From contig CAYOWQ010000008.1 of NCBI GenBank assembly GCA_964407695.1, positions 62,001-126,000 of the forward strand: a stretch of 64,000 bases of DNA. Reading direction: 5' to 3'. Made by a program: the position numbers and the translations under genes. This DNA is from CAYOWQ01 sp964407695. Its GTDB lineage: Bacteria; Planctomycetota; Phycisphaerae; Phycisphaerales; SM1A02. The notes under the pieces were generated by a model, which worked only from the letters and a program-made list of their open reading frames with translations, made no database searches and was not told the origin of the DNA. Positions 50,143 through 58,261 of the stretch are shown in pieces; position 1 is the stretch's first letter, and each line of letters opens with the position of its first letter.

Positions 50143-51261
50143 TCAGCCCGGATTCGATGGCTGGGACGAAGCGTAGGCCACGCTCCGTTGAAAGAAGTCA
50201 AGGTTCGCGGCCTTCCTCACCAGGTTCAACGTGGCTTCACTGGCGGCGATGGCGCGTTCAGTGCCCTCTCTCAGAATGCTCAGCACCGCGCCATCGTCGC
50301 CCTCCACGGATTTCCGCCGTGCGCGCATCGGGTCAAGAAGCTTGTTAATGGCCTCGGCCACCTCTACCTTCACGTGACCATCACCAATGTTGTCGCCCGC
50401 CGCGTAGCGCTTCTTCAGCTCCGCAACTCGCGATTCATCGTCGATAAACGCCTCGACATACTGAAACAAGGCGTTCGAAGTGTCGCCGGGTTCCGTGGCG
50501 CTCTGTCGGCCGGTAAAGATTTTCTTGACCTTCTTCTCGACCTCGCCGGGCGAGTCGGAGATGAAGATGGCATTGTTCAGAGACTTCGACATCTTGTTCT
50601 TCCCGTCGATCCCCACGAGCCGGCCCACCTGTCCCACATCCGCGCGAGGAATCGGAAACACGCCGCCAAGAGTCTCGTGCTCATGATCCTCAGCCTGATC
50701 CGAAACATCGCAGAAAATTTGATTGAATCGGCGGGCCACCTCCCGCGTCATCTCAAGATGGGGAACCTGGTCTTCGCCGACGGGGACTGACTGGGGTCGA
50801 AATGCAAGAATATCGGCCGTCTGCCCCACAGCGTACAACGGAAAACCGAAGGAATACGTGTCGCCCAGACCTTTGACCTGCAGCTCATCCTTCAGCGTCG
50901 GATTTCGCATGACCCGGTTGAACGGAAGCAGCATGGCAAAGAGAAACGTCAGCTCGGAAATTACCGGCACCTCGCTCTGCAGGAAAATCGAACTGCGGGA
51001 GGGGTCGATGCCCATCGCGATGTAGTCGCGGACGATTTCGAGGCAATCGCGGCGGATCTCGTCCGATTTCTCAAGCCGGGTCGTAAACGCGTGCAGGTTG
51101 GCGATGATGAAGAAGCAATCGTGCGAATCCTGCAGGGATACCCGCCGTTTCACACTGCCCACCCAGTGGCCCAGATGAAGCCTGCCCGTCGGGGTGTCGC
51201 CCGTGAGAATTCGTGGACGTTGGCCGGACTTCTGAGGAATCTGCGAGCGGGTCGGTTTCAT
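50143..51261 (-). CDS. trpS: tryptophanyl-tRNA synthetase
   Basis: 372 residues from ATG 51261; an in-frame ATG at 51285 adds eight residues. Class I signatures: TGRLHLGHWVGSVKRRVSLQ (HIGH motif as HLGH) and GKNKMSKSLNNAIFIS (KMSKS). TrpRS-specific DILAFRPQSVPVGEDQVPHL is present. It charges tRNA-Trp. Ends ten bases after the convergent HAF-protein stop. The 5' region 51262-51620 holds its promoter but no clear element was identified. Confidence 0.95.
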   Translation of the reverse strand: MKPTRSQIPQKSGQRPRILTGDTPTGRLHLGHWVGSVKRRVSLQDSHDCFFIIANLHAFTTRLEKSDEIRRDCLEIVRDYIAMGIDPSRSSIFLQSEVPVISELTFLFAMLLPFNRVMRNPTLKDELQVKGLGDTYSFGFPLYAVGQTADILAFRPQSVPVGEDQVPHLEMTREVARRFNQIFCDVSDQAEDHEHETLGGVFPIPRADVGQVGRLVGIDGKNKMSKSLNNAIFISDSPGEVEKKVKKIFTGRQSATEPGDTSNALFQYVEAFIDDESRVAELKKRYAAGDNIGDGHVKVEVAEAINKLLDPMRARRKSVEGDDGAVLSILREGTERAIAASEATLNLVRKAANLDFFQRSVAYASSQPSNPG

Positions 51262-51620
51262 GTGGGGTGCAGTGTAGGGCCACAACCGGCGTTTCCAAAG
51301 CCGGCTGTTGCCAGTCTGTCAGGGCGACTGGCACCGTCAGCAGCGACACGGCAGCGCTGGTTGTGAGCGAGGATTCATCCGTGGGTCAGCCTGCTTTCAC
51401 GCCCCGGCGACATCATTCGTCTGCACGAGCCGCCATTGCACTCCCGGCACGGCAACTCCGACCCGATGTTCGATCGAACACCGACGGGATCGAACCTGGT
51501 CGTTTCAGGATGGCGGAGAAAGATCAAGGCCTTCGCGCTCACACCGCGAAATGTCGACCCTCACTTCAGCTCGCGTGCGATCTGAAGTCGGCGCAGTTCG
51601 CCTGACGGCAGACTGTGCCG
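51262..51620. other. gap upstream of trpS, no gene seen
   Basis: Plus-strand open frames here have random composition and no start signals. The minus strand must carry the trpS promoter. No T-box-like specifier hairpin and T-box sequence could be recognised. Confidence 0.4.
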
Positions 51621-51686
51621 TTTGCATCCGACACCGCCGACGGCTTCGGCTCGGTGTTCGCCGTCCGTCGTCGGTTCGGATGCAAA
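51621..51686. terminator. long imperfect hairpin after membrane-protein gene
   Basis: TTTGCATCCGA (51621-51631) is the exact complement of TCGGATGCAAA (51676-51686), with further imperfect pairing (CCGCCGACGGC with GCCGTCCGTCGTCGG) inward to a ~15-base loop. It starts directly at the stop codon (51687) of the minus-strand gene, so it probably ends that transcript; no T-run follows. Confidence 0.55.
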
Positions 51687-52151
51687 TCATTCATCTGCAA
51701 CCAGATTCCACAACAGCTCGGCCATGGATCCCACTGCGCCAAGTCCGGTGTACAGCCAGAGCGTGTGACCCGAAAGACCGGTCATGTGCGGAATAGCCGA
51801 CAGCACGCCGCTCTGTCGCATCGCGACATACATCCCCTGCGCCACCATGAACACCCCGGACGCGGCGATGAAACACAACGTGGTCACGAGAACGCTCGCC
51901 ATACCCGCAGCCTCGGATGCCCGCATCGAGAGCAACCAGCCGATGCTGACTCCGGCCATCACGATGATGATTGAGGGAAGGAGAATGCCGAACCGTCCTG
52001 TATTCGGCGGCATTCCATGAGGCATCCGTGACACGATGAGGAGTGCCGCCAGCCATAGAACCAGGGACGGCACCATCTGGATTCCGAGGTGGGCCAGAAG
52101 CCGCCGAATGCCGATCGATGCCGTCCAGGTCTCGCGAGTCGGCACGTTCAC
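51687..52151 (-). CDS. four-helix membrane protein
   Basis: 154 residues, start overlapping the stop of the upstream gene by four bases (52148-52151). Four hydrophobic segments: MVPSLVLWLAALLIVSRM, ILLPSIIIVMAGVSIGWLLS, GMASVLVTTLCFIAASGVFM and LWLYTGLGAVGSMAELLWNL. Short loops, no charged motif of known function. Likely forms a pair with the 52148-52858 protein. Unknown function. Confidence 0.75.
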   Translation of the reverse strand: MNVPTRETWTASIGIRRLLAHLGIQMVPSLVLWLAALLIVSRMPHGMPPNTGRFGILLPSIIIVMAGVSIGWLLSMRASEAAGMASVLVTTLCFIAASGVFMVAQGMYVAMRQSGVLSAIPHMTGLSGHTLWLYTGLGAVGSMAELLWNLVADE

Positions 52152-52858
52152 CGGTCCCCAACTGCAGGATTCTTGGATGGCATCGCTCCCCCGCTGTTGG
52201 GCTCCCTTCGAATTGAGGGAATGGCGCCGAGCAACTCAAGACCCTTCTGGGTTGTGGCGATCTGCATTTGACCGCCTTCGCCTCGTTCGGCTTTGATCAG
52301 CCCCAGCCGATACAACACAGCGGCCGCCCGCGGATTCACGCTCTCGGCTGTCGGCTTTGTCGGTGCATCGGCCATAACTTTCGCAGCCTCGGCAATGAAC
52401 TCATCGCCGCATGGAAGCCGACCACGCCAATCAGCGACTGCCTCCAGTACGTTGGCCGGACCGCCGATGAGAGCACTCGCCGCCGCCGCAAGCCCTTCCC
52501 GACGCAGGACCGGGATTCCCGTTGCAAAATAGGTTGCGCTGTTCACGACGTTTCTGGTCGCGATCTCCGAGCCGGTCAGCGAGACGCCCGCCATGGGATC
52601 GACATGGCGCCACGCACTGACAAAGGCAACCACCTGATAGAGCGTCACGATTCCCAACGCGATCATCCGGCTGTTGGAGAGGCGAAACCCAAAGCTGACA
52701 ATGAACCAGAAAATGAGAAAACTGAAGAAGCCGATGACCGCGATCAGAATCAGTCCGAGGCCCGCCTTGACCATCGCGGTGAGATAGAGCTCTCGATTGT
52801 GAGAAAGGATCGCTGCGCGAAGCGCGGTCGCCACGGCCGAGAGTTCGGATGAGGTCAC
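52148..52858 (-). CDS. membrane protein with C-terminal winged-helix-like segment
   Basis: Roughly 236 residues; the start is uncertain. GTG 52858 (VTSSELSAVATALRAAILSH) is preferred, GTG 52939 is an alternative; the frame stays open to 53461 but there it overlaps another gene in a different frame. Two membrane segments, LGLILIAVIGFFSFLIFWFI and MIALGIVTLYQVVAFVSAW, then a soluble part. The C-terminal stretch NPRAAAVLYRLGLIKAERGE to TTQKGLELLGAI resembles a winged-helix fold. Four-base overlap with the next gene implies coupling. No family assigned. Confidence 0.65.
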   Translation of the reverse strand: MTSSELSAVATALRAAILSHNRELYLTAMVKAGLGLILIAVIGFFSFLIFWFIVSFGFRLSNSRMIALGIVTLYQVVAFVSAWRHVDPMAGVSLTGSEIATRNVVNSATYFATGIPVLRREGLAAAASALIGGPANVLEAVADWRGRLPCGDEFIAEAAKVMADAPTKPTAESVNPRAAAVLYRLGLIKAERGEGGQMQIATTQKGLELLGAIPSIRREPNSGGAMPSKNPAVGDR

Positions 52859-52973
52859 GCGTTGTGGCAGGAGCGAATCTCCACGAACGAATGTAATCTG
52901 ACAACGCGATATCGTCCATGCCCGCCGCAAGTGACCCACGGCGGCAAAGACCGTCTCTTGACCGTGGCGCGAG

Positions 52974-54059
52974 TCAACCGGTCCAACCTGCCAGCAGAAG
53001 CCCGAGATCGGCACCGTCGACCGTGTCGTCGTTGTTGAGATCGGCGTCGGCATTGGCCGAGCCCCACGCAGCCAGCAACAGTCCCAGGTCCGAACCGGTG
53101 ACCTTGCAGTCTCCATCGAGATCGGCGCTCGGGCAGGGCTCACACATCTGAGCCGCAAATCCCTTGCAGACGAAATCCCATTCCACATCGCAGCAGAAAT
53201 TATCAAACGCACAAACCTTGGCGCAGCATTCGGCATCATTGCACCCACCGGTCGCATGCGCGGAAAAACATGATCCCGCCTCGGGATTGCCGCAAAGTCC
53301 GCACAATTCGACGGCCAGCGAAACGCAAAGCTCATCCCAGCCGCTGGAGCAGCACGTCTCGTCAACCGTGCACACGACATTGCAGCAGTCCCTGTTGCTG
53401 CAATAGGGCACGGCGTGCGCGTTCCAGCAATCCCCTGCCGCGGGATCGCCGCAGCCATCACAGGCTGGACTTAGGAATGCCTCAGTCGAACAAATGTCGT
53501 CCCATTCCACAAGACAGCAAAACGGGTCTTCGTTGCACACCGATTCGCAGCACGAGGGGTCGCCACAACCCGGCCCGCCTACCGTGAAACAGTTGTGGTC
53601 GCTCTCGGGGCATGAGACATCGTCGATACAGATTTCCGCTGCGACATCCGCACAGGACCGATCCCACACCGTGTCGCAACAGGTCGCGTCGATGGCACAC
53701 ACCAGCTGGCAGCAATGCACGTTATCGCAGTACGGCGCGCGATGCGCTTCAAGGCAGCTGCCGGTATCGGGATCGCCGCAGCCCGTGCACAGCTCACCAG
53801 CTTCGAAAGCACAAATGTTGTCCCACGCGGTCTGGCAGCAGAATTCATCCTGGGCGCACACCAGTGCACAGCATGCAGGGTCGTTGCAGCCGGGCTCACT
53901 GGTGCCAGTAAAGCAGTCATTGGCGGCCGGTGGGCAATCCTGCCCGTAGGCATGCGCGGCGAGGCATGCAATGACCCCCCACGTTGAGACATGCATGTAT
54001 CGAACGAGTTGACGTCGAACGGTCACTCGGTCGCTCTTCCCACCACTGGCCATCTGCAT
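52974..54059 (-). CDS. secreted Cys-rich five-repeat protein with dockerin-like C-terminus
   Basis: 361 residues. ATG 54059 is chosen because GGAGGTG lies five bases upstream on its strand; a second ATG at 53996 is closer to the signal helix (WGVIACLAAHAYG). The mature part has five ~60-residue cysteine repeats of pattern C-x4-CC-x3-C-x3-D-x2-CC-x3-WD-x3-C, e.g. CNDPACCALVCAQDEFCCQT and CDNVHCCQLVCAIDATCCDT. Linkers GCGDPDTGSCLEAHRAPYC recur. The tail is two EF-hand-like loops, DLDGDCKVTGSDLGLLLAAW and DLNNDDTVDGADLGLLLAGW. More than 50 cysteines imply many disulfides and an extracellular location. Function unknown. Confidence 0.88.
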   Translation of the reverse strand: MQMASGGKSDRVTVRRQLVRYMHVSTWGVIACLAAHAYGQDCPPAANDCFTGTSEPGCNDPACCALVCAQDEFCCQTAWDNICAFEAGELCTGCGDPDTGSCLEAHRAPYCDNVHCCQLVCAIDATCCDTVWDRSCADVAAEICIDDVSCPESDHNCFTVGGPGCGDPSCCESVCNEDPFCCLVEWDDICSTEAFLSPACDGCGDPAAGDCWNAHAVPYCSNRDCCNVVCTVDETCCSSGWDELCVSLAVELCGLCGNPEAGSCFSAHATGGCNDAECCAKVCAFDNFCCDVEWDFVCKGFAAQMCEPCPSADLDGDCKVTGSDLGLLLAAWGSANADADLNNDDTVDGADLGLLLAGWTG

Positions 54060-54232
54060 TGTTCACCTCCAGGAACGAACCCTTTCATCCTACAGCCCAA
54101 TCGTCGGCGACCATAGTGAATTGCCTCCAAGACCGGGGAAAATCCGGCCTCCGGCGACCCCTCCGGCCCTCCTGTATACTCCGCCCCCTGCAAAACCCCG
54201 CGATCAGAGCGGCGTATCGAGAGGAAACACCC

Positions 54233-55696
54233 ATGCCCAATGCCATTTCGATGTCCAACGGCCGCCTCAGCGTGCCCGATGATCCCGTGATTCCCTTCAT
54301 CGAAGGCGACGGCACCGGCCCCGACATCTGGCGGTCCAGCGTGCGGGTGTTCGACGCCGCCGTGGCCAAGGCCTATGGCGGCAAGAAGAAGATCCACTGG
54401 AAAGAAGTGCTCGCGGGCGAGAAGGCGTTCAACGCCACCGGCGGCAATTGGCTTCCGGATGAGACTCTCGCCGCCTTCAACCAGTATCTCGTGGGCATCA
54501 AGGGCCCGCTGACCACGCCTGTGGGCGGAGGTATTCGCTCGCTCAACGTCGCCCTTCGGCAGATGCTTGATCTCTTCGTCTGCCTGCGGCCGGTGCGCTG
54601 GTTCAAGGGTGTGCCCAGCCCGGTGAAGCGGCCCGGCGATTGCGACATGGTGATCTTCCGCGAGAACACCGAAGACATCTACGCGGGCATCGAGTATCTC
54701 GCCGGTTCTCCGGAGGCACAAAAGCTGCTCGACTTCATGGCCAAGGAGTTCCCCAAGGACTTCGCCAAGGTGCGCTTCGGCACCCAGAAGCGCGGCGAGG
54801 AATGGCAGACGATGCTTGAGAAAGTCGGCGCTGCGAAACGGTCTACGCCGGTCGAAGTGGGCATCGGCATCAAGCCGATCTCGTTCCTCGGCACCGAGCG
54901 GCTGGTGCATTCGGCCATCGGCTATGCGCTGAAGGAGGGCCGCCGCAGCGTGACATTGGTGCACAAGGGCAACATCATGAAGTTCACCGAGGGTGCCTTC
55001 AAGGACTGGGGCTACAAGGTCGCCGTCACGCACTTCCGCGGCCAGGTCATCACCGAACGCGAGTCGTGGATCCTCGGCAACAAGGAAGGGAACTCATCAC
55101 TTTCGGCCGAGGCCAACGCCAAGATGATCGACCCCGGCTACGACATGATGACGCCGGACCAGAAGGCCAAGATCGTGAAAGAGGTTGAAGGCGTTCTCAA
55201 CTCCATCTGGGCCACGCATGGCGAGGGCAAGTGGAAGAAAATGCTCCTCGTCAAGGACTCCATCGCCGACATCACGCTGCAGCAGGTGCTGACTCGGCCG
55301 AAGGATTTTGACGTCATCGCCACGATGAACCTGAACGGCGACTACCTCTCCGATGCGCTGGCAGCGCAGGTGGGCGGCATCGGCATCGCCCCGGGCGCCA
55401 ACATCAACTACATCACCGGCCACGCCATCTTCGAAGCCACCCACGGCACCGCGCCCAAGTACGCCAACCTCGACCAGGTGAACCCCGGCTCGGTGATCCT
55501 CTCGGGCGAGATGATGCTGCGCTATATGGGCTGGGCGGAAGCCGCCGACCTGATCGTCAAGGGCATGGATGGGGCCATCAGCGCCAAGACCGTGACCTAT
55601 GACTTCGAGCGGCTCATGAAGGCTGAGGGCGATACGCAGGTGAAGAAGGTGAAATGTTCGGAGTTCGGCGAGGCCGTAGTGAAGCACATGGGTTGA
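54233..55696 (+). CDS. icd: NADP-dependent isocitrate dehydrogenase
   Basis: 487 residues from ATG 54233 (GAGAGG upstream); the frame continues to 53984 without homology. Conserved: PVIPFIEGDGTGPDIWRSSV, substrate loop GGIRSLNVALRQMLDLFVCL (Ser and Arg ligands), RENTEDIYAGIEYL, VHKGNIMKFTEG, and the NADP region GIGIAPGANINYITGHAIFE followed by ATHGTAPKYAN. Longer than the 416-residue E. coli enzyme because of an insertion around KEFPKDFAKVRFGTQKRGEE, as in cyanobacterial-type enzymes. TCA-cycle enzyme making 2-oxoglutarate. GC and codon bias are stronger than in neighbours, fitting high expression. Confidence 0.96.
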   Translation: MPNAISMSNGRLSVPDDPVIPFIEGDGTGPDIWRSSVRVFDAAVAKAYGGKKKIHWKEVLAGEKAFNATGGNWLPDETLAAFNQYLVGIKGPLTTPVGGGIRSLNVALRQMLDLFVCLRPVRWFKGVPSPVKRPGDCDMVIFRENTEDIYAGIEYLAGSPEAQKLLDFMAKEFPKDFAKVRFGTQKRGEEWQTMLEKVGAAKRSTPVEVGIGIKPISFLGTERLVHSAIGYALKEGRRSVTLVHKGNIMKFTEGAFKDWGYKVAVTHFRGQVITERESWILGNKEGNSSLSAEANAKMIDPGYDMMTPDQKAKIVKEVEGVLNSIWATHGEGKWKKMLLVKDSIADITLQQVLTRPKDFDVIATMNLNGDYLSDALAAQVGGIGIAPGANINYITGHAIFEATHGTAPKYANLDQVNPGSVILSGEMMLRYMGWAEAADLIVKGMDGAISAKTVTYDFERLMKAEGDTQVKKVKCSEFGEAVVKHMG

Positions 55697-55725
55697 AGCT
55701 GAGCTTGGAGGCAGGCGACGGAATC

Positions 55726-55950
55726 ATGCTAATTCACCTCAACGCGGCCGCCCTGATTTTCCTCGCCGTAGGTGGGGTCGTCCTCGGCTACGTGGCTCAC
55801 AAGCGCGGGTTGAACCCATGGATGTGGGGTGGAATCTCAGTCGCCGTGCTGTTTCTCACACTCATGCTGCCGCTGAACGGGCTGCTGTCGCTCATTCTTG
55901 GCGCAGGCGTTATGGTCGTGGCGATCTACACGGCCGCAAACGCCACGTAA
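55726..55950 (+). CDS. small two-helix membrane protein
   Basis: 74 residues from ATG 55726, 29 bases after icd. Helices: LIHLNAAALIFLAVGGVVLG and ISVAVLFLTLMLPLNGLLSL continuing to the C-terminus. No known family. The track frame extends further upstream into icd, but the hydrophobic start argues for this ATG. Could be cotranscribed with icd. Confidence 0.6.
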   Translation: MLIHLNAAALIFLAVGGVVLGYVAHKRGLNPWMWGGISVAVLFLTLMLPLNGLLSLILGAGVMVVAIYTAANAT

Positions 55951-55995
55951 AGCGACGGAATTCCAGATCATTGACTCGTCTATGGGCCCACCGAC

Positions 55996-56568
55996 ATGAC
56001 GCAGAATTCGCCAGAGCGCCTCAATCCAAGCCCAACAGCTCCTGTTCTGCCTGCAGAGACACTTCGCAATTCCCTCCGGTTCGTTGAGGCATACGCCCAT
56101 CAACTCACCGCCGATCTGACGCCAGAACAGATGGTGTTGTCGGGCGGGAAGGGGCATGAGAATCATCCGGCGTTCACGCTCGGCCATCTCGTCACCGCGG
56201 CCGACATGGCTGCTCAAGATCTTGGCCTTGCATCAGAGATGCCCGAAGGATGGGCGGAACTGTTCGGCCGTCGCGGCCCCGCGGATCGACGGCTACCCCC
56301 GATAGGAAGCTCACTCAATGCCTATCCAAGCCGCGAGGCCCTACTCGCAGAGCTCCATCGCCAGCACGGCCGCATCCTCAGCGCCCTTGTTACCCTGCCC
56401 GCCGGTCGCCTGAACGACCGCGCTGAGCCATGGATGCTTCAGGCGTATTTTCCAACGGTCGGAGAAACCCTGCTGTTCATGACTGCGGTGCACGCAGCGA
56501 CCCATCTGGGTCAACTGGCGGCGTGGCGCCGGGCGCTGGGCCTGCCGGCGGCGATGGCGAAGATGTAG
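55996..56568 (+). CDS. DinB-like four-helix-bundle protein
   Basis: 190 residues. Helical throughout with DinB/YfiT features: TLRNSLRFVEAYAHQLTADL, HPAFTLGHLVTAADMAAQDL (first His), and HAATHLGQLAAWRRALGLP at the C-terminus (HxxxH-like metal ligands). Such proteins are putative metal-dependent thiol or glutathione-linked transferases; substrate unknown. Lies 45 bases downstream of the small membrane protein gene. Confidence 0.8.
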   Translation: MTQNSPERLNPSPTAPVLPAETLRNSLRFVEAYAHQLTADLTPEQMVLSGGKGHENHPAFTLGHLVTAADMAAQDLGLASEMPEGWAELFGRRGPADRRLPPIGSSLNAYPSREALLAELHRQHGRILSALVTLPAGRLNDRAEPWMLQAYFPTVGETLLFMTAVHAATHLGQLAAWRRALGLPAAMAKM

Positions 56569-56628
56569 GAATGGGGATCGTGGAGTGTCATTCGCCACAC
56601 GCCAACTCAGTTGCTTGACGAGTGACAC

Positions 56629-56946
56629 TCAAGTGCTCGCTCGGCGCCGGCACGGAGGCAGAAGCGACCCTTCATTCAAATTCATTGCGTTCGGCCGCGT
56701 CAACACCCACTTCCCGAGCAACAGCAGCGCCATCGCCGGCCAGATCCACGCGGCAGACTCCATCGCGACGTGGGCAGGGCCATCTTCACCGAGGACGACG
56801 GCATTCTTCGCCGCCGCGATGAGGGGGACGAGGTATGTCCAGAAGGCTAGTGCCCGCCACCGCCTCCCCTCCAGAAACAGACTGCAGCACGGATAACACA
56901 CGATGGCCGGCACGGCGATCCATTCAAGATTGTCCAAGGTCTCCAA
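56629..56946 (-). CDS. small membrane protein
   Basis: 105 residues, TTG start at 56946 or 56937; neither has a strong ribosome-binding site, so the N-terminus is unsure. Three hydrophobic segments: WIAVPAIVCYPCCSLFLEG, ALAFWTYLVPLIAAAKNAVV and SAAWIWPAMALLLLGKWVL, joined by short charged loops. The amino-acid pattern is clearly protein-like, unlike the overlapping frames. Unknown function. Convergent with the DinB-like gene. Confidence 0.55.
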   Translation of the reverse strand: METLDNLEWIAVPAIVCYPCCSLFLEGRRWRALAFWTYLVPLIAAAKNAVVLGEDGPAHVAMESAAWIWPAMALLLLGKWVLTRPNAMNLNEGSLLPPCRRRAST

Positions 56947-57272
56947 GACCCGGCTTCAGTATTCCGTGGTCTGAAAGCCGCCGTAGGCGAGGTTTACAAC
57001 TGCGGCGCCCATTCACTTGAGAGTTCGAACGGGTGACGCGGCCGGTTGCGGACGATGCATGACGGTTGGCGCTCGATCGATGTAGCCCGGGGTCCGAAGG
57101 GTCAAGGGGCATTGCTTCGCAGGATAAACTCCTGTGCCGAGAAACGGCTGTGCCACACCACGATGATTCGAACGATACGAATCGTCCCGCCTTGCATCAC
57201 CATTCAATTCCCCGGTCCCGAAACGCCATCACCACAGAGATGCATGGAAGGATTCGGGCTTCAGGACACTCC
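56947..57272. other. 326-base gap, no gene seen
   Basis: All frames look random. One short inverted repeat, GATTCG-aacgata-CGAATC (about 57166-57184), is present. It probably holds the transcript end of the PEP-CTERM gene (minus) and the promoter of the small membrane protein (minus). Confidence 0.4.
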
Positions 57273-57875
57273 TTACGCCCTGCGGCGACGCCGGCCCATC
57301 GCCGCCAGGCCGAACAGCAGGACGCCGCCAGGCGCAGGAACGGCGGTCAGCTCGAAGTGATCGAGGTGATAGGAGAAGACATTATCGAACCCCGAGAGCG
57401 AGAGCGTGTCTCCGTCGACTGATGCAGTGAATGGAATGACAATCTGGCCCCAATTCTCCAATTCGGTGGGCACGATGTCGGCGGAGAGCAGCGACTGCAC
57501 CAGGCCGTTGCCATTGCCGAGATCGTCAATGAGCAGCACTCCCAGTTCATCGTTGCCAAGCGAGAGGTTGTAGACCCAGAATGAAAGCACGTACTGCTGG
57601 CCCGATACCAGCGAGCTGTTCAGCGTGGTTTCGAGCGTGATCGGAAACGTCGGGTTGGCAGCGCTGATGAAGACCGACTTGGTACCCGTAAAGGCGAAGT
57701 TCTCCACGCTGAGTCCGAATAGCGCATTGGGATCGCCAGAGGTGAATGTCCAGCCATCCAGGCCATTTTCAAAGCCCGGGTTGTTGATGAAGTTGGCCCC
57801 CGCACCAGTGGCGCTGGCGGCCGCGATCGCAATGGCCCCGATCAATCCAATCCCGCTGAAGGTGTTCTTTCTCAC
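57273..57875 (-). CDS. PEP-CTERM-like secreted protein
   Basis: 200 residues from GTG 57875 (GGGAG about eight bases upstream); GTG 57890 is an alternative. Signal peptide (IGLIGAIAIAAASATGAGA), then a beta-sandwich region beginning NFINNPGFENGLDGWTF, typical of carbohydrate-binding-like or NPGFE-type domains. The C-terminus VPAPGGVLLFGLAAMGRRRR is a PEP-CTERM-type sorting signal: VPxP motif, short hydrophobic helix, arginine cluster. It would be processed by an exosortase, which is not in the window. Ligand unknown. Confidence 0.87.
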   Translation of the reverse strand: MRKNTFSGIGLIGAIAIAAASATGAGANFINNPGFENGLDGWTFTSGDPNALFGLSVENFAFTGTKSVFISAANPTFPITLETTLNSSLVSGQQYVLSFWVYNLSLGNDELGVLLIDDLGNGNGLVQSLLSADIVPTELENWGQIVIPFTASVDGDTLSLSGFDNVFSYHLDHFELTAVPAPGGVLLFGLAAMGRRRRRA

Positions 57876-58261
57876 TCGTCCTGCTCCCACTTGGAATGTG
57901 TGAAGTTGGGCGACTGCGAACCCCCGCAGCCCGCGCCCTCCACGATTCGGACGAAATTGTACGGATGAGGACGATGACTTTCAAGCCTTCTGAAACGCCC
58001 ACGTAGACCTCCCAGAGGATTCAACATTTCCGAGACACCGGGCGGGCCTTCGTTTCGGAGTCGGCCGACGCATCGACACCAATCCCATCGGGGAGGGTGT
58101 GAGGGCCGGCGCCGTTGTGCAGGGTCGGGGCTCACAGGACAGCGTGCTGATGTTTCCGGGCAAATTCAACGGAGGCGGCCACCATGAGCCAGCGAACGGT
58201 CTATGGATTCCCGGAGACAATCACCCCCAAGCGGCCATCCCTGATTGTGGAGGTCCTTTGC
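57876..58261. other. 386-base divergent promoter region
   Basis: Lies between the divergent PEP-CTERM gene and the EF-hand lipoprotein gene. Several short open frames exist but have no family resemblance or start signals except the GGAGG at 58248-58252 that serves the 58262 gene. Promoters for both genes must be here; no clear operator was found. Confidence 0.4.

Noticed and set aside
51308..51796. 162-residue plus-strand frame after trpS
   Set aside because: Composition is random, no start signal, and it runs through the long hairpin and into the convergent membrane-protein gene.
52148..53461. 437-residue version of the membrane protein gene
   Set aside because: The first ~170 residues would overlap the Cys-repeat gene in another frame and show no order; only the part from about 52939 or 52858 looks like real protein.
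54023..55033. 336-residue minus-strand frame opposite icd
   Set aside because: Isocitrate dehydrogenase motifs on the plus strand are unmistakable; the opposite frame is His/Glu/Leu-biased as expected for a mirror of high-GC codons.
57046..57422. Plus-strand frames near 57.1-57.4 kb
   Set aside because: No protein-like pattern and partly antisense to the PEP-CTERM gene.
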